Part shown: piece after piece, positions 41,130 to 49,212 of the stretch
Position numbering within the stretch: position 1 is the stretch's first letter
How the letters are laid out: every line of letters starts with the position of its first letter
Origin: Lentisalinibacter salinarum
GTDB lineage: Bacteria > Pseudomonadota > Gammaproteobacteria > Steroidobacterales > Woeseiaceae
NCBI RefSeq assembly: GCF_040706555.1
Contig: NZ_JAPDRH010000001.1
Span: forward strand, 1 to 64,000
Length of the DNA: 64,000 bases
Direction: 5' to 3'
Made by a program: the position numbers and the translations under genes
Notes under the pieces: generated by a model
Database searches by the model: none
What the model was told of the DNA's origin: nothing
What the model saw: only the letters and a program-made list of their open reading frames with translations

Positions 41130-42413
41130 TCAGATCAGGCCCCGCCTCTTCATGACGGCGTGTATCAGGGCGGTGGCGAGCACCGCCGCGGCCAGCAGGC
41201 CGATGGCGATGCCGGCGTTGTTCAGCGACATCGGCGCGAACAGCATGACGGCGCCGAGCCCGAGCATCATCATGCCGGACATCAGCTTCAGCAGCCTGCC
41301 CTCGCTCTCGCCCAGCTTGCGGGAGCCGAACTTCATCACGAACAGCCCCACGATCGCGAGCAACGGGATCACGTAAATCACGTTGTAGAAGAGGAGATAC
41401 ATGTAGAACACGAAGCTGTCCGCCTCGCGCAGGGTCAGGATGCGGGTATAGACCATGGGCAGCCCGGCGGTGCACAGGAGTTCGTAACTGTTCACGACGA
41501 TGGCCAGTACGGCCGTGCCCGTCAGCATCGCCAGCACGCTCGGTGCGGCGACCAGGTTGCGCATCCGCTGATACATGCCCGGCTTCTTCGAGTCCGGGAT
41601 GGACAGCGAGGGGCCCGACTTGAACCAGAAGTAGTCCTTGATATTGACGGCCGCCAGCGTCACGGCGATGAGGCCGGCGATCACGGTGACGATGCGCAGC
41701 TCGCCGATCCAGAGGAACACGTTCAGCCAGGCCGCCATGAATACGAAGTAGATGGCGCCGGAGAAGAGGACGAACGTGCCGCCCACCAGCAGCATGCGCG
41801 CCCGGCTGCGCGCGTGAACCATCAGGCTCAGCAGGAACAGCAGCACGAAGAAGGCGCAGGGGTTGAAGGCGTCGAGGCCGGCGATGATGGCGGTCAGGAT
41901 GGGCAGACCCCAGTTGGACGGGTCGATGGTGCCCACGAGAGGGAGCTGCAGACCGCTCACCTCCGCGGGCTGGGGCATCGCCGCCTCCTCGGCGGGCGCG
42001 AGGTAGCTGTCCGGATCCGCCCGGCAGGCGCGCAGCTCCTCCAGCAGACGGGCACCGGTGGTCTCCGCCTTGTCGTAACCGGTGCGCAGCGTGCCGCAGA
42101 ACAGGAAGCCGGGGACGCTGCGGGCCTTCTCGCCGACGCTCGCGGCGATGTCCCGGTACAGCAGGCCGTTCTCCCGGTTCTTGGAGACCTCGTAACGGCG
42201 CAGGTCTATCCACTCCATCTCGCCCAGGCCGGCGACGAAGGGCTTCGCCTCCTGGCAGTGGGGGCAGCTGTCCGAATAGAAGTAATAGAGCACGAGGCCC
42301 GGCTGGCCGTCCGGGCCGTCGGTGAGCCATTCCACGTCCGTGGAGGCGGACGCGGGCGCGCAGAACATAGCTGTGAGCAGCGCGACGACGCGCGCCAGGC
42401 GGACTGGGGACAT
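41130..42413 (-). CDS. Thioredoxin-fold domain fused to a CcdA/DsbD-type membrane domain
   Basis: A 427-residue protein. A signal peptide (residues 1-24) leads into a thioredoxin-like domain with active site SDSCPHCQEA (C50-P-H-C53). About residue 175 onward is a six- to eight-helix membrane domain of CcdA/DsbD type. It keeps the two conserved membrane cysteines: LDAFNPCAFFVLLFLLSL and YELLCTAGLPMVYTRIL. It should carry electrons from cytoplasmic thioredoxin across the membrane to its own periplasmic thioredoxin domain. The thioredoxin module precedes the membrane part, unlike DsbD where it follows. Confidence 0.85.
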   Translation of the reverse strand: MSPVRLARVVALLTAMFCAPASASTDVEWLTDGPDGQPGLVLYYFYSDSCPHCQEAKPFVAGLGEMEWIDLRRYEVSKNRENGLLYRDIAASVGEKARSVPGFLFCGTLRTGYDKAETTGARLLEELRACRADPDSYLAPAEEAAMPQPAEVSGLQLPLVGTIDPSNWGLPILTAIIAGLDAFNPCAFFVLLFLLSLMVHARSRARMLLVGGTFVLFSGAIYFVFMAAWLNVFLWIGELRIVTVIAGLIAVTLAAVNIKDYFWFKSGPSLSIPDSKKPGMYQRMRNLVAAPSVLAMLTGTAVLAIVVNSYELLCTAGLPMVYTRILTLREADSFVFYMYLLFYNVIYVIPLLAIVGLFVMKFGSRKLGESEGRLLKLMSGMMMLGLGAVMLFAPMSLNNAGIAIGLLAAAVLATALIHAVMKRRGLI

Positions 42414-42563
42414 GGAACCTCCGGAGGGTCAGACCGCGAGAATTTACTGTCGGTTCCCCCTGCCGGCAATCGTGGTAATCCCCAGCACCGGCGGCGGTCA
42501 GCGCCGCTCGGCCGGAACGCCCGCCGCCTGGACTCCCGCGCCTCATCAGGTAACCTTCGCCGG

Positions 42564-44012
42564 ATGAATTCCGACACCCCCGACTGCCGACTCGAGAACT
42601 CCTATGCCCGTCTGCCCGGGCACTTCTACGCTCGCGTGGCGCCTGCTCCCGTGCCCACGCCCGTGTTGCTGGCCTGGAACGGGCCGCTGGCCGCCGAACT
42701 GGGGCTGGAGGGACTCGGCGGCGACGAGGAGCGCCTGGCGAGGCTGTTCGGCGGCAACGAGCTGCCGCCGGGCGCGGAGCCGATCGCGCTGGCCTACGCC
42801 GGCCATCAATTCGGCCGGTTCGTGCCGCAGCTCGGCGACGGCCGGGCGGTGCTGCTGGGCGAGCGCGTGGACGCCTCGGGCCGGCGCCGCGACATCCAGC
42901 TGAAGGGCTCCGGCCGCACCCCGTTCTCCCGCATGGGCGACGGCAAGTCCTCGCTGGGTCCGGTGATCCGGGAGTACGTGGTCAGCGAGGCGATGCATAC
43001 GCTCGGCGTACCCACCACCCGGGCGCTGGCGGCGGTGGCCACGGGCGAGCGGGTGTTCCGGGAGGAGGCCCTGCCCGGCGGGGTCTTCACCCGGGTCGCG
43101 GCCAGCCACGTCCGGGTGGGCACCTTCGAGTACTTCGCCGCCCGCGGCGACGCCGACGCGGTGCGGGTCCTGGCCGACTATGCCATCGATCGTCACTACC
43201 CCAGGGCCCGCGAAACCGACGAGCCCCTGCGCGCGTTCTACCGTGGTGTCGTCGAGGTCCAGGCGCGGCTCGTGGCCCACTGGATGGCCCTCGGCTTCAT
43301 CCACGGCGTCATGAATACCGACAACACCGCCGTATCCGGCGAGACGCTGGATTACGGCCCCTGCGCGTTCATGGACGAGTTCCACTACGACAAGGTGTTC
43401 AGCTCCATCGACCACTACGGCCGCTATGCCTATGGCCAGCAGGGGACCATCGCGCAGTGGAACCTGGCGCGGCTCGCCGACTGCCTGCTGCTCGCTGGCG
43501 GCGACAAGGCGGCCTTCGAGGAGGAGCTGGCCCGCTTCCCCGGGCTGTTCGAGGACGAGTGGCTGGGCCGGATGGCGCGCAAGCTCGGCTTCACAACGAC
43601 CGAGCCCGATGATGCCGACGCTATTGCCGACCTGGTAGGCGACTGGCTCGCCCACCTGCAGCGCGAGGGACTCGATTACACGCTGAGCTTCCGCGAACTG
43701 GCCGCCCGCGCCGGTGCGAGCGACGAGCCACGTTTCGGGGAATTCGAGCTGCGCTGGCGGGAACGGCTGGCGCGCCGACCCGAGACGGCAGACGAGGTGC
43801 GGGCGCTGATGGAGGCGGAGAACCCGCTCTACATCCCCCGCAACCACCAGGTGGAGCGGGCCATCCGCGCGGCCATCGGCGGCGACCTGTCGGTCTTCCG
43901 GGAACTGCGGGCGGTGCTCGAGCGGCCCTTCGAGGAACAGCCCGGCCGTTCCGACTATGCCGCGCCTCCGGCCTCGGACGAGCGCGTGGTCCGCACCTTC
44001 TGCGGTACCTGA
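42564..44012 (+). CDS. selO: SelO/YdiU protein adenylyltransferase (pseudokinase fold)
   Basis: A 482-residue protein of full SelO length. Diagnostic motifs include ALAYAGHQFGRFVPQLGDGRA, IQLKGSGRTPFSRMGDGKSSLG, FIHGVMNTDNTAVSGETLDYGPCAFMDE and NPLYIPRNHQVERAI. SelO transfers AMP to Ser, Thr or Tyr of target proteins and takes part in redox homeostasis. The conserved C-terminal cysteine (selenocysteine in eukaryotes) is present in TFCGT, though the usual CSS tail reads CGT. It is followed after 25 bases by a mechanosensitive channel gene on the same strand. Confidence 0.95.
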   Translation: MNSDTPDCRLENSYARLPGHFYARVAPAPVPTPVLLAWNGPLAAELGLEGLGGDEERLARLFGGNELPPGAEPIALAYAGHQFGRFVPQLGDGRAVLLGERVDASGRRRDIQLKGSGRTPFSRMGDGKSSLGPVIREYVVSEAMHTLGVPTTRALAAVATGERVFREEALPGGVFTRVAASHVRVGTFEYFAARGDADAVRVLADYAIDRHYPRARETDEPLRAFYRGVVEVQARLVAHWMALGFIHGVMNTDNTAVSGETLDYGPCAFMDEFHYDKVFSSIDHYGRYAYGQQGTIAQWNLARLADCLLLAGGDKAAFEEELARFPGLFEDEWLGRMARKLGFTTTEPDDADAIADLVGDWLAHLQREGLDYTLSFRELAARAGASDEPRFGEFELRWRERLARRPETADEVRALMEAENPLYIPRNHQVERAIRAAIGGDLSVFRELRAVLERPFEEQPGRSDYAAPPASDERVVRTFCGT

Positions 44013-44037
44013 GCCGGAAAATGATGAGCGAGGAACG

Positions 44038-45258
44038 ATGATAGAGCGGCTCGAATCCATCCATCCGCTGGCGCCGCCGGCCCTCGGGCTCGCATTGCTG
44101 CTGGTCGTCGCCTTGGTGGTCGACCTGGTGGCCAAGCGCGTGCTGGTCAATGCGGCGCGGCGCCTCGCCGCCCGCTCACGGGTCACCTGGGACGACGCGC
44201 TGGTGGCACACAATGTGTTCGGCCGGCTGGCGCAGGTGCTGCCGGCGCTGGTCGTCTTCCTGGCCATCCCCTTCATACCGGACCTGCCCGAGACCGTGGT
44301 GCGCCTCGCGCGCAACGTGGCCACCGGCTACATGGTGCTGATGCTCACCATGACGCTGACGTCGCTGCTGAGCGCCGGCAACACCATCTACTCGGCGCTG
44401 CCGGTCGCGAAAGAACGTCCGCTGAAGGGCTTCGTGCAGCTGGTGCAGATCGTGGTCTGGGTGCTGGGCGGCGTGCTGATCGTCGCCGCCGTGCTCGACC
44501 GCTCGCCGCTGCTGCTGATCAGCGGCTTCGGCGCGATGACCGCCATCCTGCTGCTGGTCTTCAAGGACACCATTCTCTCGCTGGTGGCGAGCGTCCAGCT
44601 CACCGCCCAGGATATGGTGCGGGTGGGCGACTGGGTCACGATGCCCCAGTTCGGCGCCGACGGCGACGTCATCGACGTGCAGCTGCATACCGTGAAGGTG
44701 CAGAACTTCGACAAGACCATAACCACCATCCCCACCCATCGGCTGATCACCGACTCGTTCCAGAACTGGCGGGGCATGAGCGAGTCCGGCGGCCGGCGCA
44801 TCAAGCGCTCGCTGTATTTCGACGTCTCCTCCATCCGCTTCCAGAGCGACGAGGAGATCGAGCACTTCAGGCGCTTCGTCCTGCTCGCCGACTACGTCGA
44901 CGCCAAGCGGCGTGAGCTGGAGGAGTACAACGCACGGCTGCAGGGGGAGGTGGCCGCGGACGTGAATCGCCGGCGGCTGACCAACATCGGCACCTTCCGC
45001 GCCTACGCGTTCAATTACCTGAAAAACCACCCGCGCATCCGCCAGGATCTGACGCTGATCGTGCGCCAGCTGCCCGCAGGTCCCGACGGTCTGCCGCTGG
45101 AGATCTATTGCTTCACGGGCACGACGGCCTGGGCGGAATACGAGGGCATCCAGTCGGACATCTTCGATCACCTCATCGCCATCGTGCCCGAGTTCGGGCT
45201 GCGGCTGTTCCAGCAGCCGGCGGGCGCCGACCTGGCGGCGCTGCGCTCGGACGACTGA
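44038..45258 (+). CDS. YbdG-like mechanosensitive ion channel (MscS superfamily)
   Basis: A 406-residue membrane protein of YbdG type. The pore-lining region is LLLISGFGAMTAILLLVFKDTILSLVASVQL, and the beta domain contains DMVRVGDWVTMPQFGADGDVIDVQLHTVKVQNFDKTITTIP, the MscS-family hallmark. YbdG (MscM-type) opens on membrane tension and protects from mild osmotic downshift. It lies 25 bases after selO and may share its transcript. A second, different MscS-type gene lies at 53298. Confidence 0.9.
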   Translation: MIERLESIHPLAPPALGLALLLVVALVVDLVAKRVLVNAARRLAARSRVTWDDALVAHNVFGRLAQVLPALVVFLAIPFIPDLPETVVRLARNVATGYMVLMLTMTLTSLLSAGNTIYSALPVAKERPLKGFVQLVQIVVWVLGGVLIVAAVLDRSPLLLISGFGAMTAILLLVFKDTILSLVASVQLTAQDMVRVGDWVTMPQFGADGDVIDVQLHTVKVQNFDKTITTIPTHRLITDSFQNWRGMSESGGRRIKRSLYFDVSSIRFQSDEEIEHFRRFVLLADYVDAKRRELEEYNARLQGEVAADVNRRRLTNIGTFRAYAFNYLKNHPRIRQDLTLIVRQLPAGPDGLPLEIYCFTGTTAWAEYEGIQSDIFDHLIAIVPEFGLRLFQQPAGADLAALRSDD

Positions 45259-45273
45259 CGGCCCTTCGGGCCG
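45259..45273. terminator. Short GC hairpin between convergent genes
   Basis: CGGCCC and GGGCCG pair around a TTC loop directly after the stop of the YbdG-like gene and 16 bases before the stop of the convergent gene. There is no T-tract, so it is at most a weak bidirectional terminator. Confidence 0.3.
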
Positions 45274-45288
45274 GGCGCAGCGGGCGCC

Positions 45289-45786
45289 TCAGCCTCTGGG
45301 GATGCGTACGGCCGTCGCCACGATGTGGTACTCGGGGCCGGCGGCGGGCCCGCCGCGCGGCGGCTCGCCCAGATCCTTGCGGTAGTGCTCCGCCTGGGCT
45401 TCCGTGATTTCGCGCCGCTCGAAGGTGCCGTTCAGCAGCACCTCCTTGCCGGCCGAGTCGGTCGGGATGAAGAAGCCGTAATCCTTGAAGGTGATGCGCG
45501 CCGTCGCGTCGCCGTCACGGGCGATGAAGAAGCAGCCCTTTTTGCGACACACCTTCGCGATCCGGGTGGTCAGCGTGATCTCGCGGCCGACGTACTCGTC
45601 GCCGGCGCCGACGAGCTCGCCCAGCGCAATCGCCGACTCCGCGGAGACGACCGGTGCGCCGAACTCCTCGTAGTCGTCCGTCACGGTGACGGGTTCCGAC
45701 AGGCGTACGGCGCCCTCGTCGCCGGCCACCGCGAGCGCGAGCGGAGCGAAGGCGAGGCAGAGCAGGGATCGGGCAAGTCGTGTCAT
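45289..45786 (-). CDS. Exported DUF4920-type protein
   Basis: A 165-residue protein with a signal peptide (MTRLARSLLCLAFAPLALAVA). The mature domain matches the DUF4920 pattern: a small beta-barrel with TTRIAKVCRKKGCFFIARDGDATARITFKDYGFFIP. The cysteine pair (VCRKKGCFF) could bind metal or form a disulfide. The function of this family is unknown; homologues are periplasmic. Confidence 0.8.
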   Translation of the reverse strand: MTRLARSLLCLAFAPLALAVAGDEGAVRLSEPVTVTDDYEEFGAPVVSAESAIALGELVGAGDEYVGREITLTTRIAKVCRKKGCFFIARDGDATARITFKDYGFFIPTDSAGKEVLLNGTFERREITEAQAEHYRKDLGEPPRGGPAAGPEYHIVATAVRIPRG

Positions 45787-45889
45787 GGTGGGTCTCCTTC
45801 CGTGGTCCGACGGATTCTATCGCCACGGCGCCCCGCACGGGAAGTTCCGGGTCACGCTATCATGAGACGAGGCAGAGAGGAGAAGCAAG

Positions 45890-46111
45890 ATGATGAACGG
45901 AGATATGGTCGGCGGCGGTTACCTGATGATGCTGGTGTGGGCCGCCATCGTGGTCGTCCCTTTCTGGCGCATCTGCCAGAAGGCGGGTTACCCGGGCGCG
46001 CTGGGCCTGCTGATTATCGTTCCGCTGGCGAATATCGTTTTCCTCTACTATCTCGCGTTCGCGGCCTGGCCGGCGCACAAGGCTGCCCCGCCGAGCGGGG
46101 GCCCCGTCTGA
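45890..46111 (+). CDS. Small two-helix membrane protein
   Basis: A 73-residue protein with two membrane helices (MMLVWAAIVVVPFWRICQKAG and ALGLLIIVPLANIVFLYYLAF). The loop WRICQKAGYPGALGLL is a pattern seen in small, widely distributed bacterial membrane proteins of unknown role. The start is preceded by GAGAGGAG. It is convergent with the NlpE-META gene. Confidence 0.65.
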   Translation: MMNGDMVGGGYLMMLVWAAIVVVPFWRICQKAGYPGALGLLIIVPLANIVFLYYLAFAAWPAHKAAPPSGGPV

Positions 46112-46154
46112 GCCAGACGAACCAGGTGCCGACTGCGGCCGCGGCGCCCGGCGT

Positions 46155-47285
46155 TCAGGGCAGGTAGACGGCCTCGAAGACCGCGATGTTCGTCCCGGTC
46201 CGGTCAAATAATTCGAGCACCTGCCCGTTGATACGCCAGGTGTGCGTGTCGGCCAGTACGCTCTTCAGTTTCGTCTCCCGGGCATCCAGCGGCGGCGGAC
46301 AGGCCATCAGCGTGGAGGCGCCGCCGGTGAATGTCAGCCGGTCTCCCTCCACGTCCCAGGTGCCGATGAGCTGATTGCAGCCGACGGTGGCGGCGTAGCG
46401 ACTCTCGCCGCCGCGCAGGATCAGATGGGGTTCACGTCGGTCGTCGACCACGGGCACGGGCTCGCCTTCCAGCTTCACGATGCGCCAGTACGTATTCGGC
46501 AGGGCGGCCTCGCTCATGGCTCTCTCGCAGTTCTGTGACGGAAACAGGCCGATGAAGCGCCGGACCACCACGGTGGGTATCAGACGCTCGCCCTCCATTG
46601 CCGGCCGCTCCGTGATCGCTCCCTCCAGCGCCGCCAGGATCGGAGCGCCCGGCCGCATGTCCGCCGCGAGATAGGCGCGCTCCAGTTCGATATAGGCGCC
46701 TTCCATGGCCACGGGGTAGGAGCGTCCGGTAAGGCATTCCTCGAAGCGCGGCGCGTCCGCCAGGTAGGTGAACATGCCGCGCAGCGGCAGCTCGAGTTCC
46801 AGGCGTTCGAGCTTGCCCGCGCTCGTGAGCTCGTAGGGCAGGTCGGATTCGATGGGGCGGCCCTCCACGTCGAGCTGACGCAGCGTACGCGGATCCTCCA
46901 CCGAGAACTGCAGCGGAATCTCGTGGCCGCCGTAGAGCAGGATGGCGTTCCTGGCCGGGTCCTTGCGCCAGCGGCCGACATCGGACTCCCCGAAGTCCCG
47001 GTCGAGCCACTCCCGGTGCAGGTGGAAGACACCGTCCGGCCAGAGGTTCAGTCGGTAACGGATGCCCGGGCAGTCGGCGCAGGGCAGGGTGCCCGCGAAG
47101 GTGGCCGGAAGCTCGAGCCCGGCGGCGAGTTCGCCCGCCGGAGTCGCTGTGCGCGTTGAGTCCGGCATTTCCGCCGCGGCCGCCCCGTCCGTCGATGTGG
47201 GCACGCCGGCATCCGATCTGCCGGTCACGGTCGTACAAGCCGTCGCGCCGAAGGCGAGGAACGCGAATACGACGATCCTGGTCAT
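46155..47285 (-). CDS. Lipoprotein with NlpE-like and META/HslJ-like domains
   Basis: A 376-residue lipoprotein; lipobox FGATAC puts the cysteine at residue 17. Residues about 75-150 are NlpE N-terminal-like, with the copper-site motif LPCADCPGIRYRLNLWPDG. The middle (about 150-250) is an NlpE C-terminal-like region. The last 110 residues are a META/HslJ domain (LPNTYWRIVKLEGEPVP, GCNQLIGTWDVEGDRLTF, ACPPPLDARE). NlpE senses copper or lipoprotein stress at the outer membrane; META domains occur in heat-inducible or motility-linked proteins. The start ATG 47285 gives a compact lipoprotein signal. Confidence 0.85.
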   Translation of the reverse strand: MTRIVVFAFLAFGATACTTVTGRSDAGVPTSTDGAAAAEMPDSTRTATPAGELAAGLELPATFAGTLPCADCPGIRYRLNLWPDGVFHLHREWLDRDFGESDVGRWRKDPARNAILLYGGHEIPLQFSVEDPRTLRQLDVEGRPIESDLPYELTSAGKLERLELELPLRGMFTYLADAPRFEECLTGRSYPVAMEGAYIELERAYLAADMRPGAPILAALEGAITERPAMEGERLIPTVVVRRFIGLFPSQNCERAMSEAALPNTYWRIVKLEGEPVPVVDDRREPHLILRGGESRYAATVGCNQLIGTWDVEGDRLTFTGGASTLMACPPPLDARETKLKSVLADTHTWRINGQVLELFDRTGTNIAVFEAVYLP

Positions 47286-47369
47286 GGCGGTCTCCCGCAT
47301 TGTCCGCATGTTGTTCACACGGCCGGGTCCGCGGAGCGTGCCGCCTGCCGAGCTTCCGTTCCGCTCCGG

Positions 47370-47780
47370 TCAGTCCTGAGGTTCGATGGCGTCCTGTGGA
47401 TTGAGGATGTAGGCGCCTTCCTCATCGTGGATCTCACGACCGGTTACCGGCGGGTTGAATGCGCACACGAGCTTGAGTTCCTCGATCGCCTTCAGCGTGT
47501 GCTTGTCGTGCTTGTCCAGAGCGTAGAGCGTGCCGGGCTCGATCGTGAACTTCTCGCCGGTATCCCGGTTCGTCAGCTCCCCCTTGCCCTTGTAGCAGTA
47601 AACGGCCTCCAGGTGGTGCTTGTACCACATGTCGAACTCGAGCCCCGGCGGGAAGGTGGTCTCGTGGAAGGAGAAGCCCATGCCGTCCTTCGCCAGGAGG
47701 AAGCGCACGCTGGTCCACCCGGCGGGGCTCTTCACCTCCTGATCAGTACCTTCGAGGTCCTTCAGACGCACGATTTTCAT
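47370..47780 (-). CDS. ectC: Solitary ectoine synthase-family cupin (EctC-like)
   Basis: A 136-residue cupin of normal EctC length. By alignment to EctC, the iron ligands are kept (E58 in HHLEAVYC, Y86 in TLYALD, H94 in KHDKH), as are substrate contacts W22, R26, T41, Y53, E116 and H118 (GREIHDEEGAY). Canonical EctC cyclises N-gamma-acetyl-diaminobutyrate to ectoine. There is no ectA, ectB or ask_ect anywhere in the window. The segment TTFPPGLEFDMWYKHH differs from the usual EctC version, so another substrate is possible. AGGAG lies 5 bases before the ATG. It is divergent from an ATP-grasp gene across 199 bases. Confidence 0.85.
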   Translation of the reverse strand: MKIVRLKDLEGTDQEVKSPAGWTSVRFLLAKDGMGFSFHETTFPPGLEFDMWYKHHLEAVYCYKGKGELTNRDTGEKFTIEPGTLYALDKHDKHTLKAIEELKLVCAFNPPVTGREIHDEEGAYILNPQDAIEPQD

Positions 47781-47979
47781 GTTGTCTCCTTTCTGTTCCT
47801 GAGCGGTTTCCGCGCCGGCAGATCGCCGTTATGGTGGCGCGAAGCGGCTTTCTATCCTGTCACACGCGAGCCCGGTCTTCAAAAGAGCTTGCCGGGATTG
47901 GTCGCAATCTGGACGCCAAAATCAGCCATTTAGCGGATATGTTAGGGTAATAGACCCCCTTTGGCAGCATGGAGGATTC

Positions 47980-49203
47980 GTGGAAAAGAACCCGGAAAAA
48001 GGCTATGTGGCCCTGCTCGGCTGGAGCCTGGGCGCCGTCGAGGCCGCAGACCGCTTCGACCGCCGTTATGTGGTCGTCGCGCCCGACTGGGCCGAGGACT
48101 ACTGCAAGAAGAACGACATCCCCTACATTCCCTGGAATTTCGAACGGCTGAACGATCGCTCGCTGGAGATCGCCGAGCGCCTGAAGGAGGAGGGCGTGGA
48201 CGTGGCCATCCCCCTGTTCGAGGAGACAGTGGAGTGGGCCGGCGCCATCAACTCGGTGCTGATGGGCAGTCCGCGGCTGCATGGCCAGGCCGTGCTGTTC
48301 CGGGACAAGGCGCTGATGAAGCGACGCGCCCAGCTGGGCGGAATCCGCGTGGGCATCTTCGAAGAAGCCCATGACAAGGATGACGTCGTGCGTTTCCTGC
48401 GCCGGGTGAATCAGACGCTGCTGAAGCTGGACGGCGACCCCGACGACCCCATCCACCTGAAGGCCTTCGACAAGGCCGGCTGTCTGGGACACCGGGTCAT
48501 CCGGACACCGGAGGAAGTGGACGCTATCCCGGAAACCGAGTTCCCGCTGCTGATGGAGAGCCATCTGGACGGCTGGGAGTTCGCGGTGGAGGCATGGGTA
48601 CACGACGGCAAGATCCGCTTCCTGAACATCTCCGAGTACGTGACGCTCGGCTACTCCGTGTTCGTGCCGGCGACGCCGGAACTCGAGAGCTGGCGCGCCG
48701 CCATCACCGAGCAGATCGAGAAGCTGATCAAGACCTTCGATATCAAGTTCGGCCAGATCCATCCGGAGTACTTCGTGACCAGCGACGGCACCATGTACTT
48801 CGGCGAGGTCGCCTACCGGCCGCCGGGGTTCAAGGCCTTCGAGTTGATCGAACGGGCCTACGGTTTCAACGCCTACCAGGCCTCCATCCTGGTCTTCGAC
48901 CCGAAGAGCACCGAGGAGGAGATCCAGGCGTTTTTCCCGAAACCGGTCGAGGACGCGAAGGGCTATGCCGGCTGCTTCGGTGTCTATCCGCGCCGCCGTG
49001 TCGTGAGCAAGCTCGAGATCCCGCGGGAAACCGAGGAGCACCCCTACTTCGACTATCACGAGCTGACGCAGCCGATGGAGGAGACGGTCACGAAGCGGAC
49101 CGCATTCGGCACCCACTGGGGACTGGTGTTCTTCTTCGGCGACGACCCGCACAAGCTGCGGGATCTGCTGAAACACCAGGAGGAGCTGGACTTCTACGTC
49201 TGA
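47980..49203 (+). CDS. ATP-grasp family ligase-like enzyme, substrate unknown
   Basis: A 407-residue soluble protein with the ATP-grasp build. An N-terminal pre-ATP domain (GYVALLGWSLGAVEAADRF; IPLFEETVEWAGAI) is followed by the central ATP-binding domain with LMKRRAQLGGIRVG, LLMESHLDGWEFAVEAWVHDG and the metal-site region FGQIHPEYFVTSDGTMYFGEVAYRPPG. This superfamily forms amide or thioester bonds through acyl-phosphate intermediates. The usual GG-[IV]-D-like glycine loop is not obvious. The C-terminal 80 residues (GCFGVYPRRRVVSKLEIP) are not part of the standard fold. The start is a GTG with GGAGG 4-5 bases upstream. Convergent with the HDAC-like gene, 9 bases apart. Confidence 0.8.
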   Translation: MEKNPEKGYVALLGWSLGAVEAADRFDRRYVVVAPDWAEDYCKKNDIPYIPWNFERLNDRSLEIAERLKEEGVDVAIPLFEETVEWAGAINSVLMGSPRLHGQAVLFRDKALMKRRAQLGGIRVGIFEEAHDKDDVVRFLRRVNQTLLKLDGDPDDPIHLKAFDKAGCLGHRVIRTPEEVDAIPETEFPLLMESHLDGWEFAVEAWVHDGKIRFLNISEYVTLGYSVFVPATPELESWRAAITEQIEKLIKTFDIKFGQIHPEYFVTSDGTMYFGEVAYRPPGFKAFELIERAYGFNAYQASILVFDPKSTEEEIQAFFPKPVEDAKGYAGCFGVYPRRRVVSKLEIPRETEEHPYFDYHELTQPMEETVTKRTAFGTHWGLVFFFGDDPHKLRDLLKHQEELDFYV

Positions 49204-49212
49204 GCGTCCCCG

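Noticed and set aside
47781..47979. Promoter for the ATP-grasp gene (TATGTT near 47938)
   Set aside because: No acceptable -35 box lies at the right distance, so it is not called.
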